A DNA stretch of 64,000 nucleotides from Capronia americana (GCA_016110215.1 JADWQD010000003.1:2170001-2234000), one strand, 5' to 3'; numbered from the stretch's first letter, positions 31,491 through 42,959 are shown. Numbers and translations are program-made. The notes: generated by a model not told the origin, from the sequence alone.

Positions 31491-32184
31491 CGATCCAACG
31501 GCAGCCAGCCAGCCAGCCAGCCAGCCAGACAGACAGAAAGCCAGCGGTTTTCGATCGTGGGTGTGTTGCCTACAGCACGTCCAAGTAGGTCATACGCGCA
31601 TGTTTAATAGTGGAGAGGTCGCAGTTATTACTTGGGAGGATTACAGTCTGATCTTGGTTTTACTCGGAATGTTGACAGCGTGGTCCCGTTAGTATCAATT
31701 ACAGTAGAGAAGCAGTGATGGCGTCCTAGTCCCCATCGCTCTCTAATAATAAACCACGATTTATATTCGTTATTCTGCCCCTTTATCTAGGATATGTCGG
31801 CCGAGTCACTAGTGCTCAAGATGGTACGGTCCCGAGTGCCGTCCACCACGCCGGTATCCTGGGTACCAAGCGTGTGAGATTCGGTACCGAGACGTCTCCT
31901 CGGCATTGGGCCAAACCTAGTTGGATCTGGCATTATGGTCTAGATGGAACGGATAATAGGACCTCGGAACCTTGAATGACTGAGAATGATTAATTAGTCT
32001 ATTTGAATTAGAGCCGTTCATGTTCTTGAATCCTCGCCCGGTCCTGAAGTTACAGCAGCATCCCTTGTTGCACAAGTTATATAATTACCTTTCCTTCTGC
32101 GTTCGCAATACTCGTTTGTCAGGGCGCGCTCGTTTCCTCCGTCTGGCCAGGTGAGGTGTTTGTTTGGAAGTCCTGGTTCTGGCC
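31491..32184. other. Intergenic region before the thioesterase gene
   Basis: Holds a CAGC repeat just after the transporter stop and a CGGTACCG palindrome at 31882-31889 about 300 bases upstream of the thioesterase ATG. No gene seen. Confidence 0.45.
31501..31536. repeat. CAGC/CAGA tetranucleotide microsatellite
   Basis: GCAGCCAGCC repeated, ending in CAGACAGACAG, 11 bases downstream of the transporter stop codon. Confidence 0.9.
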
Positions 32185-33294
32185 ATGGCCCTTGACAAAG
32201 TCACGGATACAGTTCTCTCCCGTTTACCAATCGAGCAAATGCTCGAGCTCATCTGTGTAGGCGACGAGGCTCCTGATGTTTTCACCAACGCACGTCAACA
32301 TTGGCAAGACCCTGAGGCTCGAGGAGTCTTCGGTGGACTCGCCGTCGCGCAGTCCCTGGGAGCCGCGCAAGCCACGGTTCCGTCCAAGTTCACGGTACAC
32401 AGTATGCACTGCTACTTCCTGCTCGCCGTCAACTCGCGCATGCCGATTTTTTATCACGTGGAGCGAGTCAGGGACGGCAGGAATTTCATAACCAGGACAG
32501 TCCAGGCGCGTCAGCAGGGACGCTGTGTGTTCACGGCATCTTTGTCTTTCGTGAGAGGCCAGGATGGAACAGGTACGAGGCAGTGCCTCCAGCATGGAAT
32601 CTGCATGCCGACAGATGAATTGCCTCCGCCTGCGGGGGTGACGACTTATCCTGCATCTCCAGGCAGCGAGGTTCAAGCCTTCGAGACCACGCGATGTACT
32701 GTCACTCCCGACACCGCGCCCTCGTCACGCAGAATGCGCCTATGGATGCGTGCTGTCGATCCGGACCGCAATCGTGGGCCAAATGCATGGCAGGAAAAAG
32801 GTATCCCGGAGCACTCGAACGGACCCCATGAGGCCAGAGAGTGCCAATCACACCTCGTTGCGCTCGCTTATATGTCGGACAGCTACTTTGTCGACACAAT
32901 TGTACGAGTACATGGGCTCATTCCTTTCGCCAACCAACGAAACACCAAAACGACGTCGGACAAGAGTCACAGCAGAAACATTGGTGGCGAGTCATTATAT
33001 GATTGTGAGGGAGACGATGTGGCCGGGCGTCTCATAGAGAGCCCAGCGCGTGGTCCTCTGCAAGCCGGTGGTCGGGTTCAGATGATGGTCTCCCTCAGTC
33101 ACACCGTTTACTTCCACAACCCCACGGCCGTTCGTGCGGACGAGTGGATGTTGGTCGATCTAGAGAGCCCTTGGGCAGGGCATGAAAGGGGTTTGGCGGT
33201 CCAAAGGATTTGGTCGAAATCTGGCGTCCTGCTGGCGACATGTGTTCAGGAGGGGCTGGTGAGGCTGAATCAAAGCAGCGGGACCAGGCTCTAG
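32185..33294 (+). CDS. Acyl-CoA thioesterase (double hot-dog, TesB/ACOT8 type)
   Basis: 369 residues, no intron. Hydrolyses acyl-CoA to free acid and CoA. The N-terminal hot-dog domain has GVFGGLAVAQSLGAAQATVP, SMHCYFLLAVNSRMPIFYHV and FITRTVQARQQGRCVFTASLS. The C-terminal domain has LAYMSDSYFVDTI with the catalytic Asp, SLSHTVYFHN and CVQEGLVRL with the Gln. A region of about 50 residues between SYFVDTI and SHTVYFHN (NTKTTSDKSHSRNIGGES and on) looks longer than in bacterial TesB. The C terminus is TRL, close to but not matching the strict PTS1 rule, so peroxisomal location is uncertain. Start at ATG 32185; an upstream in-frame TTG is ignored. It is the last gene of the proposed cluster. Confidence 0.9.
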   Translation: MALDKVTDTVLSRLPIEQMLELICVGDEAPDVFTNARQHWQDPEARGVFGGLAVAQSLGAAQATVPSKFTVHSMHCYFLLAVNSRMPIFYHVERVRDGRNFITRTVQARQQGRCVFTASLSFVRGQDGTGTRQCLQHGICMPTDELPPPAGVTTYPASPGSEVQAFETTRCTVTPDTAPSSRRMRLWMRAVDPDRNRGPNAWQEKGIPEHSNGPHEARECQSHLVALAYMSDSYFVDTIVRVHGLIPFANQRNTKTTSDKSHSRNIGGESLYDCEGDDVAGRLIESPARGPLQAGGRVQMMVSLSHTVYFHNPTAVRADEWMLVDLESPWAGHERGLAVQRIWSKSGVLLATCVQEGLVRLNQSSGTRL

Positions 33295-33677
33295 AAGAAT
33301 AAAGTCAGATAGACGAGATTTGCCTACCGTCTGGAAAGTCGGTCGTTTGGAACAGCAGCAATACGGATTGATTCCTGCAGAATTAGTGCTGTTCTGACTC
33401 GTCACGTTCTTCCAGATGTGTCTCCGTCATTGCTTAGGCTGCTGGGGTGCTGAATGATTCGCAGTGGGTGGACGTACCGGCAATCGTATGGGCCGCCGAG
33501 CGCTTCCCGACGACATTGCGAGCCAAGGAAGTAAAGCCTAGCCGTGTTCTCCTCTTTCACTAGAGCCATTACCTTCTCGACTCCGGCACTGGTAGCCATC
33601 AAGAACATGTAAGCAGTTCTGGACTCCGGGCGGATTTGCTGCTCACGTGTTCGCAGTGTAGGGCAAATATTCCTCCT
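33295..33677. other. Intergenic region
   Basis: Convergent stretch between the thioesterase gene and the doubtful minus-strand locus. I see nothing in it. Confidence 0.4.
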
Positions 33678-34290
33678 CTACTTTGCCGTCTCGGTCGTGT
33701 CTTTCATCATCACGTACTTCTTGTCAGTCGTGTTTGAGGCTGTGAAGCCGCCTGTGGCGCCACCGTCATACACAAATGTGTTTACCATGGGGAAGTCGGA
33801 TGGACTGGCCCTGTTAGCATCATCCCTCTGGCTTGGTGACGGGGTATACGCACCAGCATGCTTGATTTGAGTTGCACCGTCCGAGCGGCCAGTTTCCATA
33901 ACCAAAGTAGGTCGTCCACGGCTTGTCGCAGTAGATGATGTTGGGAGTCGCGTATTCATTGATCTTGCAAGAAACGTCTGTCGCACACCACCAGGAATAA
34001 GCTATGCCAGATCGTCGGCCCAAGAACTTCTCCTAGTGTCGCAGTCTTGATGCATGCTGAATTGAGCATACGCATGGTCAGTGCCTGTCCATGCGCCACA
34101 GGTGTTCTGTACAGCACGGCGCTCGAGTTTGGCGGGAGGGGTGATAAGAGATCGATCCGTAGCGGTGGGTGAATGCATGAGATTGCCAGCAGTCGTAAAT
34201 CTAACGAGCAGGCAGGCTGCAAAAGCAGCCCAGACTCTGCGCTGCCCTATTACTACACCCGGGACAACGAGAAACGGATCTCTCAACGGT
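33678..34290 (-). pseudogene. Remnant or mis-structured small cysteine-rich secreted-type protein gene
   Basis: Two minus-strand pieces join by a clean 43-base intron (33811-33853, GTGCGT...CAG). They read SWWCATDVSCKINEYATP, then a Cys/Trp/Tyr-rich stretch, and end in TTDKKYVMMKDTTETAK. An upstream frame (34002-34286) carries a hydrophobic leader-like segment (AAFAACLLVRFTTAG) and TCGAWTG. It has no in-frame ATG before that segment, and I found no splice that links it to the downstream frame without a stop. The cysteine spacing suggests a secreted fungal surface protein. Either my exon model is wrong or the gene is broken. Confidence 0.35.
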
Positions 34291-34947
34291 CACTGTTGTA
34301 GCATCTGTGCTCATGTCTGCAAAGAAAGCCTTTGATAGAGCACCGCTAAGGCAAAATTGCTGGCAGTGTAGTTGGGACAGAGAGGGATGAGAATGGGGAC
34401 GGGGTGTAGATCTTGCCGGCCATTTGTGAAAGAGAATACTACGCCCACCCCGCCATGTGAAGAGATGTCCCGTGTGTTTGGGTATAGGGGATTCACCTCC
34501 GTGTTGGCGATTCGTATAGTCCGAATCTGCTGCGGCATGGCGCTCAATAGCTGGAGGAGTCGCGTGGTGGCTGCCCGAGTTGCCCCCCTTTTCATTATTC
34601 CCTCAGAACAACGAAGTTCGTTCGGGAGCGAGGCTACAGATGCGTCTAGACTTCTGGCAGGCCCTCAAGGCTAGATTGCACCCGGAGCTAACCGGTCGTC
34701 GAGGTCGAGGCACAGATGAACGAGCCTGACGCATGGAGTAATTCGGGACAGGGCCCTCGCAGCGTGTCGCGCCTGCCAAGAAAGTTTCTCGTATTCGAGA
34801 TTGCCGACGACGACGCGCCTCGCCTCATGAGTCCACAGGACTTTCCTGCAGCCTGCCCTCGGTGTTTGACACAGGCAATTTGCATTGAGAGTCGTCGGTG
34901 CGATATTTCTATTCTCATAGTCTGGGTGCTTGAAGACCGTTGCCAAC
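34291..34947. other. Intergenic region
   Basis: Upstream region of the conserved gene starting at 34948 and of the doubtful minus-strand locus. No supported gene. Confidence 0.4.
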
Positions 34948-36271
34948 ATGACGCGTTCATCGCCCCCTACCCCTGCTGTTCTGACACCTTCATCGTTCCA
35001 AGCGGCCCTGGAGCTTTACCCTTCACTGGTGGAGAAGGTATACACAACGAAGCTGAAGAACGATCGCAATAAAGTTGCTGAAGCACTGAAGCGTGATATA
35101 TGGAGGTTTGAGGAGTTGCCTGCTGCTGTTTCCCAGAAAAAGGCGGATGGCGACCAGGCTAAGGTGCGAGATGGAAAGCCAAATGACAAGCCCAAAGCCG
35201 GAGCTGGTGGTACCGTGCTGGGGCTGAGCAAGGAGGAGGTTGAGAGGCTGGTACAATGGAAGATGTGAGTTCTTTTCTGCATGCCTTTCTTGAATGTATT
35301 GTGGTGAGAAGATGGTCTCTCCTGGCTGGAGGCAGATCCGCATTTGCTATGATGGTATCAGCTGTTCAAAAGCTGCCGAGGACGGCTTGGTCCAGCGCAA
35401 AACACTCTATCAGAGTCAAAGGCTCGTCAATTGCAGGACAGCGTTCTTGACTGCAGGGACTCTCGAGCCTCGAGCACAGCTACGTGCTGGCCTGACGATA
35501 TCTGTATCTGTCTGACTTCCTTCATCTAGCACCCATGGACACTCCCGCCCTTTCCTCCCCGCCATGGTGCGCAAGAACGACGCCTCAGCAATCCAGACCC
35601 AAACGTCCCTAGCTCTCAAAGAGCTAGACCTGCCCACTACACCAGATCTCTCGCAGCCTTTGGACCCAACGCATGTGAATAAAGCCCTGGACCACGTCTG
35701 TAAACTCACCGGCATAGGACCGGCCACAGGCACCTTGATCCTCAGCGTATTTGCACCGGATCTTATTCCGTTCTTCCAAGATGAGATGTTTGCGTGGTTC
35801 TTTCCTGACGCGGGGAAATTAAAGTATAGCTTGAAGGAGTACCAGCTATTGTTCGAGGCCGTAACACCGGTATTGACGAGGTTGAGTTGTAAGGCAGTGG
35901 AGCTGGAAAAGGTTGCATACGTGCTTGGACATATGGACTTGCTCGACGATGGAGAAAGGGTGATGTTAGAGAAGTCGTTCGAGGCCAAGGCAGAACCCGG
36001 ATCAACAGCAGATGACGAACCCAAGGAAGCTAGCCGTCGCACCGTACCGAAGGGAGAAAAGGACGTGGAGACAGGTACTAGTCGTACTCTACAGGAGCAG
36101 ATCGCGGCGAAACAGGGAAGGAAACGGACGGTCAAGATCGAGGACAGGCAGAACCCAGCAAAGTCGGCGCCAGCACCGGCACCAAGAGGGAAGAAACGAA
36201 GCTCGACAAACGAAGACAACACGAACACAGAAACCCACACGGCCAAGAGACGATCACAGCGCAATAGATGA
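34948..36271 (+). CDS. Conserved fungal protein with helix-hairpin-helix-like segment
   Basis: Two exons, 34948-35264 and 35530-36271, with a long 265-base intron (GTGAGT...CTAG); 352 residues. Exon 1 ends in LSKEEVERLVQWK and exon 2 continues ITHGHSRPFLPAMV, a conserved junction. A segment LTGIGPATGTLILSVFAPDLIPFFQDE resembles an HhH-type helix pair as found in DNA glycosylases. I do not see a catalytic glycosylase motif. The C-terminal third is Lys/Arg-rich and disordered (GRKRTVKIE, RGKKRSS, AKRRSQRNR) and looks like a nuclear localisation and nucleic-acid-binding tail. I do not know a function; DNA or chromatin association is inference. The first ATG of the frame is used. Confidence 0.8.
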
Positions 36272-36427
36272 TGAGATGTCCTTCACAGGTGTCTCGAATG
36301 TGGTATTAGTATTGTCCGGTCCAGCTATGCAAGCTGGAAGTTGTATCCTATGCTTTTGTCCTATCCAAGGCGAATGCCACACAATAATCAAGTCAAGCAT
36401 GTAGGTATTACTCAAACGTCCCCCTCC

Positions 36428-37022
36428 TTACAAGACGTATCCCAATCCGGCGAGAGCCACAGCGAGAAGGCTTCCTCCGACGGAGAGTCCAGAAGCACCA
36501 TTGCCCGAGTCCGAGCTGTCGGTGGCACTCGAACTAGGCGAGGAATCAGTGCCGGAGCCGGTTGCAAAGCCAGACTGAACGGCGGTCTCGGAAGTGGTAG
36601 TTGCAGTAGGGTCGGTCAGAGGGACAACCGAGGTGGTGGAACCAGTCACGACAGGAGTGCTTGTGCTTGATGGGTATGCAGACGCAGCAGCGCAGTATTG
36701 TTCATGCTGTTGCTGGACGGTTGAGACGCCAGGGTCGGCAGGGCAGTTGTTGTAGCAGGTAAGCAGGTTTTGATATTGGTTGCAGAGGCAGCCGTAGTCG
36801 GTCGAGAGGCACGAGTTGACTTGGCCTTGGATTGTCAACAGGCAGGCGTCGAGGATGCTGGGAGCTGGGATCAGTACTGGATGCTCTTGTGGACGGGACA
36901 GGAACGACCTACTTTTGAGCAGCACAGCTTGAGCTGGTGGTCGACGGGGCAGCGGTCGAAGTGACTGTTTGAGCTGCTGCCAAAGTGGCAATGGACGCCA
37001 GGAGGAGTGTTGTCAACTGCAT
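36428..37022 (-). CDS. GPI-anchored Ser/Thr-rich cell wall protein
   Basis: Two exons on the minus strand, 36913-37022 and 36428-36857; 179 residues. A clear signal peptide (MQLTTLLLASIATLAAA) is followed by a cysteine-rich module of about 60 residues (SSCAAQN, CLLTIQGQVNSC, YGCLCNQYQNLLTCYNNCP, then CAAAS). A Ser/Thr/Pro-rich stalk comes next, and the protein ends in a hydrophobic tail (LSVGGSLLAVALAGLGYVL) after small residues, which is a GPI-attachment signal. The cysteine pattern matches the fungal GPI-anchored serine-threonine-rich family rather than the eight-cysteine CFEM domain. It probably sits in the plasma membrane or wall; the role is unknown. It converges with the preceding gene, with 156 bases between stops. 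Confidence 0.9.
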
Positions 37023-37980
37023 GTTTGTCGGAGGTACAAGAATTATAGACTATACTGTAGTATGTTCAACTGGGGGATAACGAGAGACTTGAAGAGAAAT
37101 CAACGAATGTAATGGTGAAAACGCACCCAACACAATGAACGATCGTGTGTATATAGAGATCTAAGGGTCGACGAGAAGATAGGTCGTACGGGGAGCGTGG
37201 GAATAAATAGAAAATGTCCACCACCCTCGACGAGATGGAGACATGGTGCTTGGGGCTAGACTCAATCTCGTTAAAAAGGTCATGGTCGAACGGATGCTGT
37301 TGGCGCGAAGGTCCAGTCGGATAGAAGTCAGGAGTCCGGAGACTGTGGGGAGGCAGGCATGTCCCTTGGTGATCTCGTTGAAAAGAGGTGCAAGAAGCTC
37401 CATTTTCGTCCACGCTGGAGATACAAGTGGCCGCCACCGACCTAAGACATGCTTTGACATTTGTGCACACGCTGCAGTGGCCCGCGAAACAACGACTCAG
37501 ACCCACGAGTTGGCGCGTGGCGTTGACATGCTGTGGCCAGGTCTGAGGCAGAGAAGCCAACCGTTTCAAAGACCCAGAGAACTGGATGTACGTCAACTGC
37601 ACGTACGGGGCGGCAGAGAAGATGAAGTGAGAGGCAGGTGAGGTCGACGAAACTTTGTTGATTTCCGACGCGAGATGGAAACCTCGCCTGGCGTCGGGAG
37701 CTAGCCCGGAATCGACTAGTGTTGACCCGTTTCCTCCAGCGGCGTCATGTAAATCCCCGCATTCGCGAAAATCGCATGACCCAGCGACCCCTTTTCATAC
37801 CCGTACGGAGCACACCGCACGCTGTTGGGAGCTATCGAGCTTCGATTCTTTCCAATTGTTACGTAGTAGCAGTTGCTTTCGCTGTCCCAGGCTGGGTGGA
37901 AGGGGAGTTCCGGGCCGCAAACTTTCAATCTATTTCGCTAACCAGAACTGGCGGTCTATCATCTCTATCCTAACAATCAA
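37023..37980. other. Intergenic region
   Basis: Upstream of the GPI protein gene and downstream of flavohemoglobin. Frames here overlap on both strands without features. I see no gene. Confidence 0.45.
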
Positions 37981-39231
37981 CTATTGAGGCACGCCACCTG
38001 TGCCGAAGAGTTCCATGTTGATCCTGTTTGAATCCACTCCTTTATCCCGCAGAGCCTGCTCCAGCTCGACCATAAATTGTTCAGGCCCACAGATATAATA
38101 AGTGGCAGTCTTGTCGTTCAACTTCAAATCCTTCTCAGCCTCGAGCTTCGACAGGTCCAAGCGGCCCTTATGATCATAATGCACTCCTTGCTCCTCTCCA
38201 TTGACCGGACGGCTGTGGAAGACCCGCTTGTTGATCCCTGGATGCAATTCGGCCATGTTCTTGACGTGCTCATTGAATGCGTGGGTCCTGTGGTTTTTGC
38301 TGACGTGCACCCACGAGATTTGACGTCCATCTTTTGCCACGGAGGTGTTCAGAATGGATGTCAAAGGAGTCAGGCCCACGCCAGCGGAGAGGAGGACGAT
38401 AGGAGAACGGCTTTCACCCTCCTTTCGCACGTCGAGAAAGAAATCGCCCGCTGGATGAGACAATTGAACAATATCCCCGACTTTCTTCTGGTCGTGGAGG
38501 ACGTTGGAGACATATCCTGGATGAGCCACGGCGTCGGGATCTTGCTTGACGTTGAGACCCCTTTCTCGCTTCACGCTGATGCGGTAGTATTCAGGCGAGT
38601 ATTTATCGCTGAGAGAGTACTGTCTCGCTTGTTTGTAATGCAAGTCGGGGACCTCGACTTGTATTGAGATGTACTGGCCAGGGAGGAACTCGGGCAACGG
38701 CTTTCCGTCGACAGGCTTCAGGTACAACGAAGTCACTTCTTCGGACTCGTCTGATTTTGCCTCGATCCGGAAATCTCTCCAGTCGGTCCAACCTTCGGCC
38801 TGTCTCAGTAAATCGTCTTCGCGCTTGATCATGATATCGGCTATCTGGCCGTATGCCGCAGCCCAAGCATCAAGGATGGCTGGCGTCAGGGCATCACCCA
38901 GGACTTCCTTCATGGCTTCCAATAGGTATTTGCCCACGATGTCGTACTGTTCCGGTCGAATGTACAGGCTGACATGCTTCTGGCTTATGCGCTCGAGCGC
39001 CGGCTTCAGCACTTCCAGGTTGTCAATGTTGGCAGCGTAGGCGTAGAGAGCTCCGGCGAGTGCTTGTTGTTGATGGCCATTCCGCTGGTTGGAGGTGTTG
39101 AAGACATTGTTGAGCTCGGGGACTTCGCGAAGCATGTTCGCGTAGAAGGCGGTCGTTATCTGGCCGCCATACTCGGCCAAAACTGGTACCGTGGAGGTAA
39201 TGATTTGCGCTTGCTCCTGGGTTAGCGGCAT
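37981..39231 (-). CDS. FHB1: Flavohemoglobin (nitric oxide dioxygenase)
   Basis: 416 residues, no intron. Converts NO plus O2 to nitrate using NAD(P)H and FAD, defending against nitrosative stress. The globin domain (residues 1 to about 140) has the B10 Tyr30, CD1 Phe44, E7-region Gln (GHQQQALAG) and the proximal heme His86 (KHVSLYI). The FAD domain follows (FLPGQYISIQV, ARQYSLSDKY) and then the NAD domain (LLSAGVGLTPLTSILN, YYICGPEQFM). The domain order and length match yeast Yhb1 and Aspergillus FhbA. The start is the ATG of MPLTQEQAQ; the frame extends 40 codons upstream but without conserved sequence. There is no mitochondrial presequence, so it is cytosolic. Confidence 0.96.
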   Translation of the reverse strand: MPLTQEQAQIITSTVPVLAEYGGQITTAFYANMLREVPELNNVFNTSNQRNGHQQQALAGALYAYAANIDNLEVLKPALERISQKHVSLYIRPEQYDIVGKYLLEAMKEVLGDALTPAILDAWAAAYGQIADIMIKREDDLLRQAEGWTDWRDFRIEAKSDESEEVTSLYLKPVDGKPLPEFLPGQYISIQVEVPDLHYKQARQYSLSDKYSPEYYRISVKRERGLNVKQDPDAVAHPGYVSNVLHDQKKVGDIVQLSHPAGDFFLDVRKEGESRSPIVLLSAGVGLTPLTSILNTSVAKDGRQISWVHVSKNHRTHAFNEHVKNMAELHPGINKRVFHSRPVNGEEQGVHYDHKGRLDLSKLEAEKDLKLNDKTATYYICGPEQFMVELEQALRDKGVDSNRINMELFGTGGVPQ

Positions 39232-42200
39232 ATTGATTGCTCTGCTGGAATATGTGATGAACTTTATCTTGTCAGGTGGTTGCGATATTGGTTGTTGTTG
39301 TGTTGTCCTTTGCAAGTTGGACGGTCTATGGGCGACGCTTATATACAGCAACTATGTAACAACGATGCTGTGGGAATATATTCGAGCATCCTTGCACATG
39401 GCGAACATGCAGGCGGACGCGCGGAGGTAGCGTGACATAACGGCTGGCTTTGTACAGCTCACCTGTGTTCGTGTCTCGTCTCGGGAGAACGCTTGTAGAA
39501 CCTACCGACTTACGCGCTTAGGCCGCTCATGAAGCAGGTCGCACTCGAGTAGGCACGTCGCCTGCGATTGGGCATCAGCCTCTGAACCGGTGGGTGGACA
39601 TGCTGCACTGGGGTGCTCAGGTGTCCACAGGTACATAGATGGTTGTACTGTATCAGGTAATTAAGTGCAGAGGCCATTGGTGCCGTCTACCTTTTTCCAC
39701 GGTACTTCGTCGAAATAACGTATGACGCGACCGCCTCACAGGATGCTCCCCGGAGTTGCTGTGAAATTGAACAGCGAAGCCTGGGAAGAAGGAATGCCTC
39801 CGAGGAGACACTGTTAATGTACTCGAGGCCCTGTCCCGCGGAGCCGGTGTTCGACGCACGGATCGAAAAGGTTTGCCCGGTTCCCGAGTCATGCGCAAAT
39901 GCCGGGCGGCCGACCTCCTTCGAACGCCCGTAGTTGGCTCCTCACACACATCAACACTATGGCGGATTGGATGGATCCGTCGCATCAGATGCATGTCGGT
40001 CGATGTCGGAGTCCTGTCAATTCACTGTAACCGACCCCTGCATTGCGTCAGTCGAAAGCAAAGCCTCTCACAGTTTTGCAGCCTTGTCGATGCGGGATAA
40101 CTTGAGGTGTTCACCCGAAAGCCACGCAGACGCATGCACGTCTAGCCCATGGTAACTGAAGTTGCAGTAACATCGTTTAGGCACGATTCCTTTGCCTGAT
40201 GGGTCTTTCGGTGTTGTCGCAGCCAATGTCGATTCTCCCCAGAAGTGACTCCTGCTTGCCTTCGTGCTCGTCTGTGTGTGCCGCAACTGGCTCTAATTGA
40301 CAATCGGTAACCACGCGAGACCTCCAGATGAATGAGATCGTCATCAGAGGCCGTTTTCAATGCAGGTAGCGATTGTGGGTATGTCAATTGCTGGGGATAT
40401 CGGCGATGCTTCAAGCGCGGGGACGACGCCTATTCGCAGTGAATAGGCCTTTGATTCGAGCACATGGCATTACTTCGTCAATAACTATGGTAAGCAATGT
40501 TCTCCCTGTACCTCGGTCAGGCGATGAACATGCCGAGATTGAAACGACATAAGCCTCATACGGCTCCTGCGTTGGAGCGCATTTCGATTGCGGTGGAAGA
40601 CATATGATCAATCTTACAGCGCGAAGCAGCGAAGATTGAGCACCATGTCTGTGGCCGATCTCTTATGGTGCTGCAAAGTACCATGGTGCTGTGATCAAGA
40701 TAGTGCTGACAATATTCCCGTGCCCTGCGGCGGCCATCGCATCCTTTGTTCCACGGCAAGACAGAAAATCTCAAAAGGAGTTCCGACTCGGTACTGTCGC
40801 AGCGACCCAAGGCCTCGCCGCCTTCATCAATTACCTTGTGACTACTACACACCCTACATCTCATTGACAAGGGAGAGGCTGAGCGGCGTCGAAACCTACT
40901 GCCTGCCCCTTTGGGCTTTTATGAAGACAAGATGTCTCGGCCAGCCGCCTAGGTTAATTGGTGGATGTATGCCGAAGTACAGCAGCTTGCTTAAGAATCC
41001 ACTCACGTAAGTGTCAAGGATCGCAGTGTACTTATGCGGGCCATTGGGGGTCACTGAACATCCCTAGCCTCGAGGTCAGGGGTTAGCGTGAGGCCCATTC
41101 AGCTCGAATGAAGGGCATTGCGGTCTTCGTGTTAGAAGGGAAAGCTCGTCGAGGCTTATTGAGCCCGCATCCACCCACCACCACCTTGACCTAACAAGCC
41201 TCAATACCGGTGCCGTCCTTGGACTGTCATGCCTCCGGGGGTGGATTTTGCGACGGTTCTCCGACAGCGACGCCCGTCAGCAGGATTGTGCTGTCAACTG
41301 CATGCTGATATGGGATCCCACCGGGCAAAGTGATCGCAGGCTGATTGTCTCATTGGAAGGCATGATTGCCTAATGTGCCGAGCAGCACAAGCTTTGGGCG
41401 TGGATGCAAAGCACTCGAGGTGGCAGAGAGGCTGTTGAAACAAGTGAACGAAAGGAACCATTTCGCCTTGCCCGCAGCTTAGCGACCACAGCCCGGCATT
41501 GCTTCCAAGGAGGCTCATTGGCTTTCGATTCACATCGCCATGCTCGTGTGCATCGGAGTTCTCGGCGATTCACTTGGTGTTTTATTGAGGGCTAATACTG
41601 ACGGTCAAGATCACCCCGACGCGGTAGCAATACCGTCGCTGTCCTCGAAGTATCCCGGGTCTAGATTTCTGGTGGAATAGCCCCGGGGGCGCTTCGAAGC
41701 GTGCATGCTGGACTCTTCGACTGCGCTAGGATTAATTCAATGATCCACCGACCAGGCCACCAGGCCAGCCGTCCCTTCGACTGCCGAAGGATCCCTTGTT
41801 CACACAGGATATTTGCCAGGCACGATCCGCATCCCCTGCATCCATTACCTCAGCCAGGTTGCATATCAAACATCCCATTCTCCACCCAGAGACCACACTC
41901 TGCCAATGGGTTGCCAGATCAAACTGCAGGCCGGCTGATGGGGTACCGTCAGAGGTGGTCGCCATCAAATGCCGCGAACGCAACAGAGGGCCGAGATCAT
42001 CATTAGTCGGGCTGAGGCGACGATGCGTTGCTTCCCTTGGATGGCTCATTGCCTCGATTCGCGCGATTGCTCGTACGGCAAATGCCCAGTCCCATCGACA
42101 GGCAACAGGGCCGACACCCGCTAGTTGCAACACCTTTGTCCCACAGGGTCTGTTAGAGATTAAGCTACGTTTCTGGCTTCTGAATCCTTGTCAGCACCCT

Positions 42201-42959
42201 TTGCTCCGTAGCCCGCAGGTCATTGTGATGGGTTGTCGGGAGGAGGGAACGTGTCAAGGAGACAGGCAATGTCCGAGCTTTGGCAACTTCCGGCGGATCG
42301 CATGGTTTGAGGCAGTGAGTGAATTCTGAGAGCGTTACAAACAGGCGCTGGTCCTCCGCATCGACCGCAGGAGGAAGCTGGACATCGCAGCGTGCTTGCA
42401 TTTGACGGGAAATCACGTAGGCCGCAACGCAACACTCGCGAGTGGCAACCGGCGTCGTCAGCGATTCCCTTTCCCTGCCTAACTGCTTTTTATTAAATCT
42501 CCAGCATAGTCAATGCTGTCCAGCAAGAGCGTCGCCATGCTGGTTTCGGGTCTGCGGAGGAGCTCGAGGACCTTTGACGGCGAAACTCCAGAGCAGTCCC
42601 AGCACCGGGTCAGGCTTGGGAGAACGATACGTTTTAGCTCCAGTGGCGCCCAAATTCTTATCAAATGCACCATTGGTGTGCGGAGCCGAACAGCAGGTGA
42701 AAAATGAGGGACCGGCCAGGACCCTCCAAACCCCCCCTGCCCACCAATCAGATTGCGTCCTTCCGGCTCCCTTGGCGGCGCTGAGTAATCTTGTTGCCTC
42801 AGAATAACTCCCCCCCATAATCGCCTTGCTCTCTCTCCCTCGCGCGCCAGTGGGGAAGAGCCTGCGGCTTTATGTAAAGCGACCACCCGCAGGCCCTCGG
42901 ATTTCGAGACTCCCATCCCAGTGACAGGCGGCGTCTATTTCCACGGACCTGTCGAGGAG
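39232..42959. other. 3.7 kb gene-free region
   Basis: Lies between the divergent flavohemoglobin and Zn2Cys6 genes. Frames up to 177 codons (for example 41796-42329 +) have no domain, no splice logic and competing frames on the opposite strand. I found no terminal inverted repeats or transposon motifs. It carries the promoters of both flanking genes. A non-coding RNA or decayed element cannot be excluded. Confidence 0.45.
39338..39345 (-). promoter_or_regulatory. TATA box of flavohemoglobin gene
   Basis: TATATAAG on the minus strand, about 110 bases upstream of the ATG at 39231. Fits an inducible gene with a short leader. Confidence 0.5.

Noticed and set aside
17032..33294. Secondary-metabolite biosynthesis cluster
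   Set aside because: No polyketide synthase, peptide synthetase, terpene cyclase, prenyltransferase or P450 is seen, so a catabolic set is the better reading.
32185..33294. Peroxisomal PTS1 on the thioesterase
   Set aside because: The tail is TRL; Thr at the first position does not match the usual [SAC][KRH][LM] rule, so I did not claim it.
36428..37022. CFEM-domain protein
   Set aside because: Cysteine spacing and count do not give the eight-cysteine CFEM pattern; it fits the GPI-anchored Ser/Thr-rich family.
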